From Acidobacteriota bacterium (lineage in GTDB: Bacteria; Acidobacteriota; Terriglobia; Bryobacterales; Bryobacteraceae), in NCBI GenBank assembly GCA_026394015.1, contig JAPKZA010000273.1:26325-90324 (forward strand): a stretch of DNA of 64,000 nt, written 5' to 3'. This document shows positions 1 to 8,772 of the stretch, in pieces (positions within the stretch are counted from its first letter, which is position 1; each line of letters starts with the position of its first letter). The position numbers and the translations under genes are program-made. Under the pieces are notes generated by a model. That model saw only the letters and a list, made by a program, of their open reading frames with translations, searched no databases and was not told the origin of the DNA.

Positions 1-2297
1 GTGAGCGCTTGGCGGAGTACGAGGTGGCGGACTTGAGCGGGGGTGGCGCCAAGTGCCATGCGGATCCCGGTTTCCTTGGTGCGCCGGGCGACGAGGAAAG
101 CGAGGACTCCGTAAATGCCGATAGCCGCCGAGGCCAGACCGACGACGGCGAAGCTACCGAACAGCGCGGACTGGAAGCGAGAGCGGGCTGACAGCGCGGA
201 GATCTTCTGCGCCAGACGGAAAGTCTCAACGGGGAGACGGGGGTCGAGGGCTTGGACTTCGGCCCGAACGACGGAGGTGAGGGCGGCGGGGGCGGCGGTC
301 GAGTGGATTAAGACGTGGGAGAAAGCTCGACCGGAGGAGGGATGGTGGCGTCGAAGTTCGTAGTACTCGGGGTCGTCATTACCCGTAAGTCCGGCGTTCT
401 TGACGTCGGCGACGACGCCGAGAATGGGGCGGTACAGGCCGTCAAAGGCCCGTATGCGCTGGCCGACCGGGCTTTGGTTGGGGAAGAGTCGGTGCGCGAG
501 GGATTGGCTGATGAGGACGGCGTCTTCGGAACCGTGGCGATCTTGCTCGGTGAAGGCTCGGCCCTGGACGGTTTGGATTCCGAGGATGGAAAAGTAGTCG
601 GGTGTGACTTGGCGATGGACGACCATGCCGCCGGTGGGGGAGCCCGTATTGGCGGGGCGGCCTTCTACCTGGAGGGTGGAGTAAATGGTGGTCATCATGC
701 GACCTTCCGGAGGGAGCGCGTCCGCCAAAGCGACCGCTTGCACGCCGGGGACTTGGCGGAGGCGCTCTTCGAGGGCTTCGAAGAATTGGAGTTGTTGCGC
801 GCGATCCGAGTAGCGTTCGCGGTGCAGGTTGATTTCGGCGACGAGAGTTTGGTCGGGGCGCATGCCGAGAGGGGTTTGGAGTTGGGCGATCAGGCTTTGC
901 AGGAACGTGGCGGCGGAGGAGAGGAGAACGAAGGTTAGGGCGATTTGCACGATCACCAGGCTTGGGCGAAACCATCGGCTGCGCTGCGGGGCAAGGGGGG
1001 CGAGGCCGAAGAGGAGTGTGCAGCCTAACGTAAGGGTCGCGGCCACCACCATAACGCGCAGGTCAAGCTTGGCCTCGGCGAGGCGCGGGAGCCCGGCGGG
1101 GGCAAGGAGGACAAACGTCTGGAGCAGCGCCGCGGCCAGGCCGAGGCCCAGGAGAGCCCCAGCGGCGGCGAGGATCAGGCTTTCGGTTAGCGATTGGCGA
1201 AGTAGACGAGCGCGGCTGGCCCCGATGGCTTGCCGGATAGACCATTCGCGTTGGCGGGTGTGTGCGCGGGCGAGGAGGAGGTTGGCGACGTTGGCGCAAG
1301 CGATCAGCAGGACGAGGCCGACGGCGGCCAACAGGAGCAGAGCGGACTGGCGGGCATCGCGGACCTGGCGGTCGTGAAGTCCGAGGACCCGGAGCGTGAC
1401 CTCGTTGCGGAATTGCGGCGGAACCCCTTTGAGTGCTTCGGCGAAGAGTGGTTGGAGTTGGGAGTGGGCCTGGGCGGTAGTTTGACCCGGGTGGAGCCGG
1501 GCGAAGGCGGTGAGAAAGAACATGGTGCCGTTTTGCTGCTGCGCTCGGCGGATCTGCATCCGTTGCAGGAAGTCGAAGGACTGGAGCGTGGGTAGTTCGA
1601 AGCTCGGCGGGAGAACGCCGACGATGCGGACCGGTTTGCGGTTGATTTCGAGGGTCGTATTCAGCAAGGCCGGGTTGGCACCGAAGCGAGATTGCCAAAG
1701 GCGATGGGAGACCAGGGCGGTGTCGGCGTCATCGGATTCGGCGAGGTCGCGGCCGAGCATGGGCTGCACGCCGAGCGTGGCCAGGAAATTGTCGTCGACT
1801 TGCGCGCAACGGAGGCGGACCGGGTTGTCGGCGGTGAGGTCACAATCGGTGTTGCCGCGGGTGGCCGTGAGGTGGGTGAAGACCGTCTGCGATTTCTTCC
1901 ACGCGAGGTAGTCGGGGCTGAGAAGGAATTCGTTGGCCTCGATGGGCGCAGCCATGCCGAGCCAGACGAGGCGGTCTGGCTCGGCGTAGGGAAGGGGCTG
2001 GAATAGGATGCGATCGACGACGGAGAAGACGGCCGTCGAAGCTCCGAGACCGAGGGCGAGAGTGAGGACGGCTGCCGCCGTGAAGAGCGGCGATTGGGAG
2101 AACGTGCGGACGGCGTAGCGGAGGTCCTGGAGCAGTTGGTCGACGTAAATCGGAACGTGGATCGCGCGGACGGCTTCGGAGATTTGGAGCCGGTTGCCGA
2201 AGCGGCGACGGGCTTCCTCGGGGGTGGTGCCGTGATCGGCGCGGAGCGTGAGGTGCGATTCGAGTTCTTCTTTCCAATCGTCTTCGTGGTCTTTCAT
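1..2297 (-). CDS. ADOP-type MacB/FtsX ABC transporter permease (3' end outside window)
   Basis: The reading frame starts at ATG 2297 and stays open to base 1, giving about 765 residues; roughly 75 more residues are expected beyond the window. The N terminus has the acidobacterial duplicated orphan permease (ADOP) leader, reading [16 protein letters not shown] and then [11 protein letters not shown] membrane segment follows near residues 65-85, an FtsX core near 320-365 ([15 protein letters not shown]), and a second FtsX core near 705-763 that ends in [15 protein letters not shown]. Large extracytoplasmic MacB-type regions lie between them. The ATG overlaps the stop of the upstream PadR gene by one base (TGATG), so translation is probably coupled. 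These permeases are common in Acidobacteriota beside PadR regulators; the substrate is unknown and no ATPase gene is adjacent. Confidence 0.9.
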   Translation of the reverse strand, partial: MKDHEDDWKEELESHLTLRADHGTTPEEARRRFGNRLQISEAVRAIHVPIYVDQLLQDLRYAVRTFSQSPLFTAAAVLTLALGLGASTAVFSVVDRILFQPLPYAEPDRLVWLGMAAPIEANEFLLSPDYLAWKKSQTVFTHLTATRGNTDCDLTADNPVRLRCAQVDDNFLATLGVQPMLGRDLAESDDADTALVSHRLWQSRFGANPALLNTTLEINRKPVRIVGVLPPSFELPTLQSFDFLQRMQIRRAQQQNGTMFFLTAFARLHPGQTTAQAHSQLQPLFAEALKGVPPQFRNEVTLRVLGLHDRQVRDARQSALLLLAAVGLVLLIACANVANLLLARAHTRQREWSIRQAIGASRARLLRQSLTESLILAAAGALLGLGLAAALLQTFVLLAPAGLPRLAEAKLDLRVMVVAATLTLGCTLLFGLAPLAPQRSRWFRPSLVIVQIALTFVLLSSAATFLQSLIAQLQTPLGMRPDQTLVAEINLHRERYSDRAQQLQFFEALEERLRQVPGVQAVALADALPPEGRMMTTIYSTLQVEGRPANTGSPTGGMVVHRQVTPDYFSILGIQTVQGRAFTEQDRHGSEDAVLISQSLAHRLFPNQSPVGQRIRAFDGLYRPILGVVADVKNAGLTGNDDPEYYELRRHHPSSGRAFSHVLIHSTAAPAALTSVVRAEVQALDPRLPVETFRLAQKISALSARSRFQSALFGSFAVVGLASAAIGIYGVLAFLVARRTKETGIRMALGATPAQVRHLVLRQAL

Positions 2298-2602
2298 CAG
2301 GCGAACCTCAAGAGCTTGGCCATGCCCTTGGCGGTTTGTAGCCACGCCTGTTCCGCAGCGGCCAGCCGCTTTTTGCCAGCAGCCGTGAGTTTATAGAACT
2401 TGGCCCTGCGGGCGTTAGGAGTGATGCTCCATTCGCTCGACAGGAAGCCGTCGCGTTCCAGGCGGTGGAGGGCGGGGTAGAGCGAGCCTTCTTCGATCGA
2501 CAGCAGTCCGGCGGAGGCTTCCTGGATGTGGAGTGTGATCCCGAAGCCGTGATTGGCGGTGCGGGCCAGAGTTTTTAAGATGAGGAGTTCGAGTGGCGGC
2601 AT
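2297..2602 (-). CDS. PadR-family transcriptional regulator
   Basis: This 101-residue protein has the PadR winged-helix signature: [13 protein letters not shown], then [27 protein letters not shown] and the wing with [11 protein letters not shown]. PadR proteins are dimeric repressors, often sensing phenolics or antimicrobials. In Acidobacteriota they are typically coupled to ADOP permeases, as here, where the stop and the permease start overlap (TGATG). A perfect inverted repeat ends one base before the start codon and is the likely autoregulatory operator. The effector cannot be told from sequence. Confidence 0.93.
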   Translation of the reverse strand: MPPLELLILKTLARTANHGFGITLHIQEASAGLLSIEEGSLYPALHRLERDGFLSSEWSITPNARRAKFYKLTAAGKKRLAAAEQAWLQTAKGMAKLLRFA

Positions 2603-2633
2603 TACCCTAGCCTTCTAGGGTAGAAGTCTAGGG
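2603..2633 (-). promoter_or_regulatory. Palindromic operator for the PadR-ADOP operon
   Basis: A perfect inverted repeat, TACCCTAG-cctt-CTAGGGTA (2603-2622), abuts the PadR start codon, and a third half-site TCTAGGG lies at 2627-2633. The position and symmetry fit autoregulation by the PadR dimer. Direct binding is inferred. Confidence 0.65.
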
Positions 2634-2675
2634 CAAAGCCGGAAGGGAGTCAAGGGGTATACTGCTTGAATAGTC

Positions 2676-3452
2676 ATGGCAAAGAATTTCATGGATTTGA
2701 CGGGCCGCGTAGCGGTCGTGATGGGCGGGACTTCGGGGATCGGCGCGGTGCTTTCGCAAGGGCTGGCCGAAGCCGGAGCGACAGTGGTGCCGACGGGCCG
2801 GCGAGAAGCCGAGTTGAACGCGGTTTGCGACGCGATCGAAGCAGGCGGGGGGCAGACGCTGCGACAGGCTTGCGACGTGCAGAAGCGGGATTCGATTGAT
2901 GCGCTGCGGGATGCGGTGCTGGCCAAGTTCGGCCGGGTGGACATTCTGCTGAATGTGGCGGGAATGACGTTTCGGAAGAAGACGGCGCTGGTCGAAGAGG
3001 CCGAATGGAACCGGTTGATGGACGTGAACGTGACGGGAACGTTGCGGGCGTGCCAGAGTTTCTACGAACCGCTCAAAGCGAACGGAAAGGGCCGGGTGAT
3101 CAACATCGCTTCGTTGAGTTCGTATGTGGGGCTGCTGGAAGTGACGGCCTATGCGACTTCGAAAGCGGCGGTATTGCAGTTGACGCGGCAATTGGCCGTG
3201 GAGTGGGCGAAGGAAGGCATCAACGTGAACGCGATCGCGCCGGGTGTGTTCCGGACGGAGTTGAACGCGGCGCTGCTCGACGGGACCGAACGGGGCAAGG
3301 AGTTCCTGATGCGGACGCCGATGAAGCGGTTTGGACAACGCGAAGAGTTGCTGGGGGCGGCGTTGTTGCTGGCGTCCGATGCCGCGAGTTACATCACCGG
3401 CCAATGCCTGGCGGTGGACGGCGGGTTCCTGGCGAGCGGCGTGAACCAGTAG
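2676..3452 (+). CDS. SDR-family NAD(P)-dependent oxidoreductase
   Basis: The 258-residue protein is a classical short-chain dehydrogenase. It shows the cofactor loop GGTSGIG (residues 17-23), NVAG (93-96, the NAAG position), a Ser in NIASLSS (near 146) and the YATSK catalytic Tyr159/Lys163 pair. The C-terminal TGQCLAVDGGF is typical of the gluconate 5-dehydrogenase/3-oxoacyl reductase branch, and the GR at 41-42 after strand 2 hints at NADP. The start was chosen at the first ATG; a TATACT box at 2658-2663 lies just upstream with no Shine-Dalgarno. The substrate is not resolved; a sugar-acid oxidoreductase is plausible given the sugar-acid dehydratases elsewhere in the window. Confidence 0.9.
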   Translation: MAKNFMDLTGRVAVVMGGTSGIGAVLSQGLAEAGATVVPTGRREAELNAVCDAIEAGGGQTLRQACDVQKRDSIDALRDAVLAKFGRVDILLNVAGMTFRKKTALVEEAEWNRLMDVNVTGTLRACQSFYEPLKANGKGRVINIASLSSYVGLLEVTAYATSKAAVLQLTRQLAVEWAKEGINVNAIAPGVFRTELNAALLDGTERGKEFLMRTPMKRFGQREELLGAALLLASDAASYITGQCLAVDGGFLASGVNQ

Positions 3453-3474
3453 CGGATTTCGCTACTCTATTCGA

Positions 3475-4467
3475 ATGCGGATTGCATTCGGAATCTTGTT
3501 CGGTCTGACCCTGTGGGCGGAGACAAAGCACCAACTTAAGGTGACGCCGGAGACCGTGATCGTCGGCTATTACGACCCGCAAAGCAAGCCTGCTTTGCGG
3601 GTCGCCTCCGGCGATACCGTCGTGGTGGATACACTCGGCGTGGCTTCGCCGCAGGCGCTCGAAGGAGCGGGGGTGGCTCCAGACCAGGTGCAATCGGAGT
3701 TGCGGGCGGTGGTAAAAGCGAAGCCCGAAGCACGGGGCCATTTCTTGACGGGGCCGATCTACGTGGAGGGAGCGGAGCCGGGAGATGTCCTGGAGGTCCA
3801 GATTCTCGATGTGAAGATGGCGGTGCCGTATTCGTACAACGCGATGGGGGCCGCGGGCGTTCTGGCCGACGAATTCACGATTGGGAAACGGAGGCTGATC
3901 GCGCTCGACCGAGAGAAGATGGTTGGGAAGTTTGGGCCGGGAGTGGAGGTGCCGCTGCGGCCGTTTTTCGGCAGCATGGGCGTGGCTCCGCCGGAGGCTA
4001 CGGGGAAGATCAGCAGTCGGGCGCCAGGCATTCACGCGGGAAATATGGATAACCGCGAGTTGGTCGCGGGGACGACGGTTTTCATTCCGGTGCACGTGAA
4101 AGGAGCCCTATTCCAAGTGGGCGATGGCCATGCGGCGCAGGGGGACGGCGAGGTGGACGTGACCGGGCTCGAGACGTCGCTGCAGGGGACGTTTCGGTTT
4201 GTGGTTCGCAAAGACAAGAAACTGGTTTGGCCACGGGGCGAGACGCCGACGCACTTCATCGCAATGGGCTTCGACGAAAGCCTGGAAAAGGCAACGAAGT
4301 TGGCCGTACAGCAGGCGGTGGATTTCCTCGTGAGGGAGAAAGACCTGAGCAAGGAAGACGCTTACATGCTGATCAGCGTCGGTGTGGATTTGCACATCAC
4401 CCAACTCGTCGACGGCAACAAAGGCGTGCATGCGATGATCCCGAAGCGGTTATTTACGAAGAAGTAG
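3475..4467 (+). CDS. Acetamidase/formamidase-family protein, exported
   Basis: The protein has 330 residues. The first 16 form a short hydrophobic leader, so it is probably periplasmic. The body matches the FmdA/AmdA family: GPIYVEGAEPGDVLEV near 90-105, SRAPGIHAGNMDNREL near 180-195, and the metal/active-site stretch VGDGHAAQGDGEV near 217-230. Family members hydrolyse short amides to ammonia and the acid. A TACTCT box at 3463-3468 lies 6 nt before the ATG. The gene converges with the MOSC gene with zero intervening bases. Confidence 0.85.
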   Translation: MRIAFGILFGLTLWAETKHQLKVTPETVIVGYYDPQSKPALRVASGDTVVVDTLGVASPQALEGAGVAPDQVQSELRAVVKAKPEARGHFLTGPIYVEGAEPGDVLEVQILDVKMAVPYSYNAMGAAGVLADEFTIGKRRLIALDREKMVGKFGPGVEVPLRPFFGSMGVAPPEATGKISSRAPGIHAGNMDNRELVAGTTVFIPVHVKGALFQVGDGHAAQGDGEVDVTGLETSLQGTFRFVVRKDKKLVWPRGETPTHFIAMGFDESLEKATKLAVQQAVDFLVREKDLSKEDAYMLISVGVDLHITQLVDGNKGVHAMIPKRLFTKK

Positions 4468-5091
4468 CTAGAAACGGCGGGCGAGATCACGCTGCCAGCT
4501 TGCGGAAAGCTCGGGAAGGGCGGCCAGGGCGCGGGCGAGACCCGGGTTCGTTTTATCGAAGTGCATGACCTGGTTCGCGCGGGCAATGGTCCAATCGGGA
4601 TGGGGTCGGGCGAGGAGGGTAAGTTCGTCACCGGGGGAGATCGCCCCTTCGGTCAGCACACGAAGATACCAGCCGGTGCGACCGGTGTCGAGAATGCGGA
4701 CGACCAAGTCTTTGATGCCCCAACGCTTAGCCTGCTTCCAGCAGGGCTGGCGGGGTTGGGATACCTGCACGACGACAGTTGGCCCGATTTGCCATGTGTC
4801 GCCGACGCAAACGGTCGATTCGTCGAGGCCGGCGATGGTGAGATTTTCGCCCATGGCACCGCCGGTCCAGTCGCTATTCTGGGTCTCTTGCCGCCAGTGG
4901 GAGTAGTGGGCGGCAGCGTAAGCGAGGACCGCTTTATCCGGCCCTCCGTGGTTCTTGTGATCGGCTACCTCGTCGCCATTGAGGCCCATCGCCTCGACAA
5001 ACACCGGGCCTTCAATCTGATATTTGTACGTAGCCGTGACCCAGTCGCCATAGTCCTGGGCTTGCCCGATCTGCACCGACTCCAGACGCAT
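4468..5091 (-). CDS. MOSC domain-containing protein (YiiM-like)
   Basis: The 207-residue protein has a MOSC domain: GDEVADHKNHGGPDKAVLAY near 39-58, GENLTIAGLDE near 82-92, and the putative sulfur/molybdenum ligand Cys in QPRQPCWK. The C-terminal three-helix region resembles the 3-alpha domain of YiiM/YuaD proteins. YiiM-type proteins take part in N-hydroxylated-base reduction with molybdenum cofactor. It is the last gene of an apparent ROK kinase-deoC-MOSC operon; its ATG overlaps the deoC stop (TGATG). Confidence 0.88.
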   Translation of the reverse strand: MRLESVQIGQAQDYGDWVTATYKYQIEGPVFVEAMGLNGDEVADHKNHGGPDKAVLAYAAAHYSHWRQETQNSDWTGGAMGENLTIAGLDESTVCVGDTWQIGPTVVVQVSQPRQPCWKQAKRWGIKDLVVRILDTGRTGWYLRVLTEGAISPGDELTLLARPHPDWTIARANQVMHFDKTNPGLARALAALPELSASWQRDLARRF

Positions 5092-5816
5092 CAGTAGCCG
5101 GCGACCTCCGCGCGGGAGGAGACAACGGGAGGAAGGCCGAGGCGCGAGCAGGCGTCATCGAGCATGGTGGCGGTGCGGGTGGCACCGCAGCGGGTGACGC
5201 CGAGAGCGCGCACGGCCAACAGGGCATCCAGATCGCGAACGCCACCGGCGGCTTTTACCTGAATATGGGGCGCTGTATGTTTGCGCATCAGAATGAGGTC
5301 GGCATGGGTGGCACCGGTGGGGGCGTAGCCGGTGGAGGTTTTGACCCAGTCGGCACCGATCTCGCTGCAGATTTCGCACAACCGGATCTTCTGTTCATCA
5401 TTCAGGTAGGCGTTTTCGAAGATCACCTTTACTTTTTGGCGCGCCGCGTGGGTTTCGTCGACGACGGCGCGAATATCCGCCGCCACATAGTTCCAATCGC
5501 CGGAGAGCACTTTGCTGATGTTGACGACCATGTCAAGCTCCTGGCCGCCGTCGGCGAGGGCCTGCTTGGTTTCCGCCAGTTTGATGGCGGTCGAGTGTCC
5601 GCCGTGGGGGAATCCGATGGTCGTGCTCGCCTTCACATCCGAGCCGTGCAGCATCATCGCACAACGTTTGAGGGCGTAAGGGAGGATGCATACGCTGGCG
5701 ACGTCGTAGGCCTTCGCGAGGAGGATGCCTTGTTCCAAATCCGTCGTCGAGAGAGTCGGATTAAGAAGCGAGTGGTCGATCATCTTCGCTACGTCGAGGT
5801 AGGTATAGTCAGTCAT
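5091..5816 (-). CDS. deoC: Deoxyribose-phosphate aldolase
   Basis: This 241-residue TIM-barrel aldolase cleaves 2-deoxyribose 5-phosphate to glyceraldehyde 3-phosphate and acetaldehyde. Visible signatures are IDHSLLNP at the start, Asp95 in ELDMVVN, the Schiff-base lysine Lys159 in WVKTSTGY and Lys188 in QVKAAGGVR. The length is normal for the short bacterial form. It sits 6 nt downstream of a ROK kinase gene and overlaps the MOSC gene, so the three are probably cotranscribed for (deoxy)sugar or nucleoside salvage. Confidence 0.95.
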   Translation of the reverse strand: MTDYTYLDVAKMIDHSLLNPTLSTTDLEQGILLAKAYDVASVCILPYALKRCAMMLHGSDVKASTTIGFPHGGHSTAIKLAETKQALADGGQELDMVVNISKVLSGDWNYVAADIRAVVDETHAARQKVKVIFENAYLNDEQKIRLCEICSEIGADWVKTSTGYAPTGATHADLILMRKHTAPHIQVKAAGGVRDLDALLAVRALGVTRCGATRTATMLDDACSRLGLPPVVSSRAEVAGY

Positions 5817-5822
5817 AGGCGC

Positions 5823-6698
5823 TTAGCTCAAGTCTAGCGCCGCCAGTGCGAGCGCGCCGAGGAGACCAGCACGGTCGCCGAGGGCGGAGCGTTCCAGGCG
5901 GATGCCGGCGGGCGGGAACATCCGCACCCTTTCTTCGATCGTGGTTCGGATGGGGCCGAGCAGTAGATCGCCAAGGGCCGAGAGGCCTCCTCCATAGACG
6001 ATGAGTTCGGGGTGGAGCGCGCTGATCATGTTCGCGGCCGAGAGGCCTAGGTATTGTCCGGCGCGAGTGAAGACGGGACGACACTGCGGAAGCTCGACCA
6101 TTTCAGCAACGGTTACAGAGCGGCCGAGCAGGGCGGTGCCGGCGCGGGCCAAGGCGGGGCCGCTGGCGAGGGTCTCGAGGCATCCGCGGCTGCCACAGGA
6201 GCAGGGCGGGCCGTCGGGTTCAATGACCTGGTGGCCAAGTTCGCCGGCGGCACCAAGCGGGCCAAGGCGAAGTTTGCCGTCAAGGATGACCCCGCCGCCG
6301 ATGCCGGTGCCCAGCGTATAGAGGAGCATATTGGGAGCCGAGTGGCCGAAGCGGAACTCGCCGAGAGTGGCCGCGCGGGCGTCGTTGAGGATACGGACGG
6401 GGATGCCGAGTTCGGCCTGCAGTCGACGAGCCAGCGGGACGCCGCGCCACTGGGTGGCGAGGTTGGGCAGGAACATCACATCGCCGCTCGAACGATCAAC
6501 CAGACCCGGCACACCGATTCCGAGGGCGGCTGGGGAATCGCCAAGATCGCGGAGCAGAGAGAGGATGCGGGAGATCACGTGGTCGGGTCCGCCGTCGGCT
6601 TCGGTGGGGATCGTTCGCTGGGAGACCAGGGTGCCGTCGGGGTGTCCGAGGGCGCCAGCGATCTTGGTTCCGCCGAGGTCGATGGCCGCGTAGAGCAT
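5823..6698 (-). CDS. ROK-family sugar kinase (glucokinase-like)
   Basis: The ROK-family protein carries the phosphate-1 loop AAIDLGGTKIAGAL at the N terminus, an active-site Asp in RILNDARAATLGE, the ROK signature LYTLGTGIGGGVILDG, and the zinc motif ELGHQ followed by CSCGSRGCLE. It phosphorylates a hexose (glucose, N-acetylmannosamine or similar) with ATP. A GTG six bases earlier (6704) could also start it; the ATG at 6698 is preferred because a TATCCT box (6706-6711) lies 7 nt upstream with no ribosome-binding site, as seen at other genes here. It heads the operon with deoC and MOSC. Confidence 0.9.
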   Translation of the reverse strand: MLYAAIDLGGTKIAGALGHPDGTLVSQRTIPTEADGGPDHVISRILSLLRDLGDSPAALGIGVPGLVDRSSGDVMFLPNLATQWRGVPLARRLQAELGIPVRILNDARAATLGEFRFGHSAPNMLLYTLGTGIGGGVILDGKLRLGPLGAAGELGHQVIEPDGPPCSCGSRGCLETLASGPALARAGTALLGRSVTVAEMVELPQCRPVFTRAGQYLGLSAANMISALHPELIVYGGGLSALGDLLLGPIRTTIEERVRMFPPAGIRLERSALGDRAGLLGALALAALDLS

Positions 6699-6750
6699 CG
6701 GCACCAGGATACCGTGTGATAGACTGAATCAGAATTCTCATTCCTCATAA

Positions 6751-6756
6751 GGAGGT
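6751..6756 (+). promoter_or_regulatory. Strong Shine-Dalgarno site for tatA
   Basis: GGAGGT lies 11 nt upstream of the tatA ATG. It is the clearest ribosome-binding site in the window and fixes that start, in contrast to the many genes without one. Confidence 0.75.
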
Positions 6757-6767
6757 AACACCATTCC

Positions 6768-7238
6768 ATGGGCTCGCTAGGCACTCAGGAGATGATCCTG
6801 ATTTTTATGCTTGCTTTGCTGGTTTTCGGTCCTAAAAAGTTACCGGAGCTGGGCAGAACGGTCGCCAAAGCGATGGGCGAATTCCGACGGGCATCGTCGG
6901 AGTTGCGATCCACGTTTGAGCGCGAAATGAACTCCTTGGAGCGGGATAACGGATCTATGAAGGAGCTGAACGAGCTCCGGGATGTGACGCGTGAGTTCCA
7001 GAACGAAATTACGAACTACGATGACTCGTCCTATTACGACTACGGGGAATCGACCCCGCAGTTGACGGATTCCACCGCAACCTCTTCAACCACGGTAAGC
7101 GCATCCGCACCTCAGGGCGCTGAACAGACCACTCTCATTGAAGCCCCGGCCGAAGAAGCCGCCGCGATCACTCCGGAAACTCCGGTGGTGGTGAAGGCAG
7201 CTGAAGGCACTGTGTCGCAAGGGTCAGTGGCTAGTTAA
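6768..7238 (+). CDS. tatA: Twin-arginine translocase subunit TatA/TatB-type
   Basis: The first 60 residues are a standard TatA/B module: a single N-terminal membrane helix (EMILIFMLALLVFGPKKLPE) followed by an amphipathic helix (LGRTVAKAMGEFRRA). FGPKKLPELGR is the conserved hinge. The remaining 95 residues are unusual: an acidic stretch with repeated Tyr/Asp (DDSSYYDYGES near 84-94) and an Ala/Thr/Glu-rich tail. The gene lies 15 bp before tatC, giving a minimal tatAC operon with no separate tatB visible. Whether it acts as TatA, TatB or both cannot be decided here. Confidence 0.9.
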   Translation: MGSLGTQEMILIFMLALLVFGPKKLPELGRTVAKAMGEFRRASSELRSTFEREMNSLERDNGSMKELNELRDVTREFQNEITNYDDSSYYDYGESTPQLTDSTATSSTTVSASAPQGAEQTTLIEAPAEEAAAITPETPVVVKAAEGTVSQGSVAS

Positions 7239-7253
7239 CTTAAACCGTACTTT

Positions 7254-8441
7254 ATGTCATCGGAAGAGCAGAAGGGGTCCTCCCCGAACAGTGAACCTGT
7301 GCCGACGCAGCCGGAGAACCCACCCGCCAAGGCGGAAGGGGCTCCGTCCGCGTCCGGCGAAACGCATGTGTCGCACGAGCAAACGACAGACGCCCATCAT
7401 GACTCGCACTACTATGATGGGTACACCTACGACGATCCTTACTCGCAAGTTGACCATAAGCCGTCTACTCCAACGGCGGTGGTAGCCCCGGTAGTCCCCA
7501 CGTCTTCGGCGGGCGGAAGCGGTTCGCCGCCGCCTGCTGCGAAGATCGATCCGGAAGACGAAGAAGACGACGGCATGCTCCGGATGAGCTTCATGGAGCA
7601 TTTGGAAGAGCTGCGCTCCCGGCTGATTAAGACGCTGAGCGGCGTGGCCGTGGCTTTCTTCCTGTCGATGATTTTCGCCAACGAGATCTGGAAGCTGATC
7701 TCGGATCCGGCGGCCGATGCGCTTCGGCGGCTCGGGTATCCCCCGACCTTGAAGCAGCTCAGCCCCACCGACGCCTTCACGGTCATCTGGATGAAGGTTC
7801 CCTTGTTGGTAGCGATTTTCTTGTCGTCTCCGTGGATCCTCTACCAGGTTTGGTCGTTCATCGCGCCCGGACTCTACAAGAAGGAGAGGAATTTCGCCGC
7901 CCCGTTCATCCTCTGCACCGCTGGCTTGTTCATCCTCGGCGGCTTGTTCGCCTACTTCGTGGCGTTCCGGTTTGGCTTGGAGTTCCTGCTCGGCATGGGC
8001 AAGGACATCAACGTCGAACCGGCAATCAACCTAGTCGACTACTTCGACCTGTTCGTAAATGTGACCCTCGGCATTGGTCTGGTTTTTGAGATGCCGGTGA
8101 TTGTCTTCTTCCTGACTTTCCTGCGCATCACAACCGCCAAGTTCTTGCTTGAAAATTCACGCTACGCCATTTTGATCATCGTGATTTTGGCAGCGGTGGT
8201 GACGCCGACGCCGGACATTTTCAACCTGATGATCTTTTCGGTGCCGATGGTGTTTCTGTATTTCGTCGGCGTCTTTGCAAGCTATCTGCTGGAGCTGCGA
8301 CGGACGGATCAGAGCTTCCCATGGGCTTCTGTGCTGGTGATTGTGCTGGCCTTAGCCGCGGTAGTGGGTGGCATGGTGTTCTTCGCGGTAACCCGTTACG
8401 CGTACAAATTGGTTCCCGCTTGGCCTTTTATGATTCGGTGA
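7254..8441 (+). CDS. tatC: Twin-arginine translocase subunit TatC with N-terminal extension
   Basis: The 395-residue protein is long for TatC (usually about 250). Residues 1-108 are a hydrophilic extension rich in His, Tyr, Asp and Pro (for example HHDSHYYDGYTYDDPY). The TatC core begins at MSFMEHLEELRSRLIKTL and contains FIAPGLYKKER after the second helix, VFEMPVIVFFL in the fourth and VVTPTPDI before the sixth. A seventh hydrophobic segment (SVLVIVLALAAVVGGMVFF) follows the usual six. TatC recognises RR signal peptides; four Tat-like precursors are encoded in this window. The extension resembles the Tyr/Asp tail of the adjacent TatA. Confidence 0.93.
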   Translation: MSSEEQKGSSPNSEPVPTQPENPPAKAEGAPSASGETHVSHEQTTDAHHDSHYYDGYTYDDPYSQVDHKPSTPTAVVAPVVPTSSAGGSGSPPPAAKIDPEDEEDDGMLRMSFMEHLEELRSRLIKTLSGVAVAFFLSMIFANEIWKLISDPAADALRRLGYPPTLKQLSPTDAFTVIWMKVPLLVAIFLSSPWILYQVWSFIAPGLYKKERNFAAPFILCTAGLFILGGLFAYFVAFRFGLEFLLGMGKDINVEPAINLVDYFDLFVNVTLGIGLVFEMPVIVFFLTFLRITTAKFLLENSRYAILIIVILAAVVTPTPDIFNLMIFSVPMVFLYFVGVFASYLLELRRTDQSFPWASVLVIVLALAAVVGGMVFFAVTRYAYKLVPAWPFMIR

Positions 8442-8520
8442 ATTAGATCGGACGATTAGTACTATAAGTTGAAGAAAATAAGTACTTCCCACTCATGTCA
8501 AGAGCATGAAATCGGGGTAT

Positions 8521-8549
8521 GCTGCTTAAGAAACCCCAACTTAAGCAGC
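8521..8549. promoter_or_regulatory. 10-bp perfect inverted repeat upstream of a small basic protein gene
   Basis: GCTGCTTAAG (8521-8530) and CTTAAGCAGC (8540-8549) form a perfect inverted repeat with a 9-nt spacer that ends 7 nt before the ATG at 8557. A TATGCT box overlaps its left edge (8518-8523). It could be a protein operator or an RNA hairpin occluding the start; the sequence cannot decide. Confidence 0.5.
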
Positions 8550-8556
8550 AACCCAG

Positions 8557-8772
8557 ATGGACCTATATCAAGCGATCCAAGAATTGTACGAAGAGAAGCG
8601 TAGGCTTGACCAGGCGATCGCGGTCCTTGAAGGGCAGGGGGGGATCCACGCGGTTTCCGGGCCCGCCCGGCGGGGTCGCAAGTCGATGAACGAAGTAGAG
8701 CGACAGGAAGTATCGGCCCGGATGAAGCGATACTGGGACGGGCGTCGGAAGACACCCGAGCCTAGCGCTTAA
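8557..8772 (+). CDS. Small basic protein of unknown function
   Basis: The 71-residue protein begins with an amphipathic coiled-coil-like helix (YQAIQELYEEKRRLDQAI). A linker with an AT-hook-like GPARRGRKSM follows, then a basic helix (VERQEVSARMKRYWDGRRK) of the kind found in many short acidobacterial and phage-related DNA-binding proteins. Nucleic-acid binding is a guess from composition. The perfect inverted repeat just upstream suggests regulated expression. Its end overlaps the convergent methyltransferase gene by 11 bp. Confidence 0.7.
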   Translation: MDLYQAIQELYEEKRRLDQAIAVLEGQGGIHAVSGPARRGRKSMNEVERQEVSARMKRYWDGRRKTPEPSA

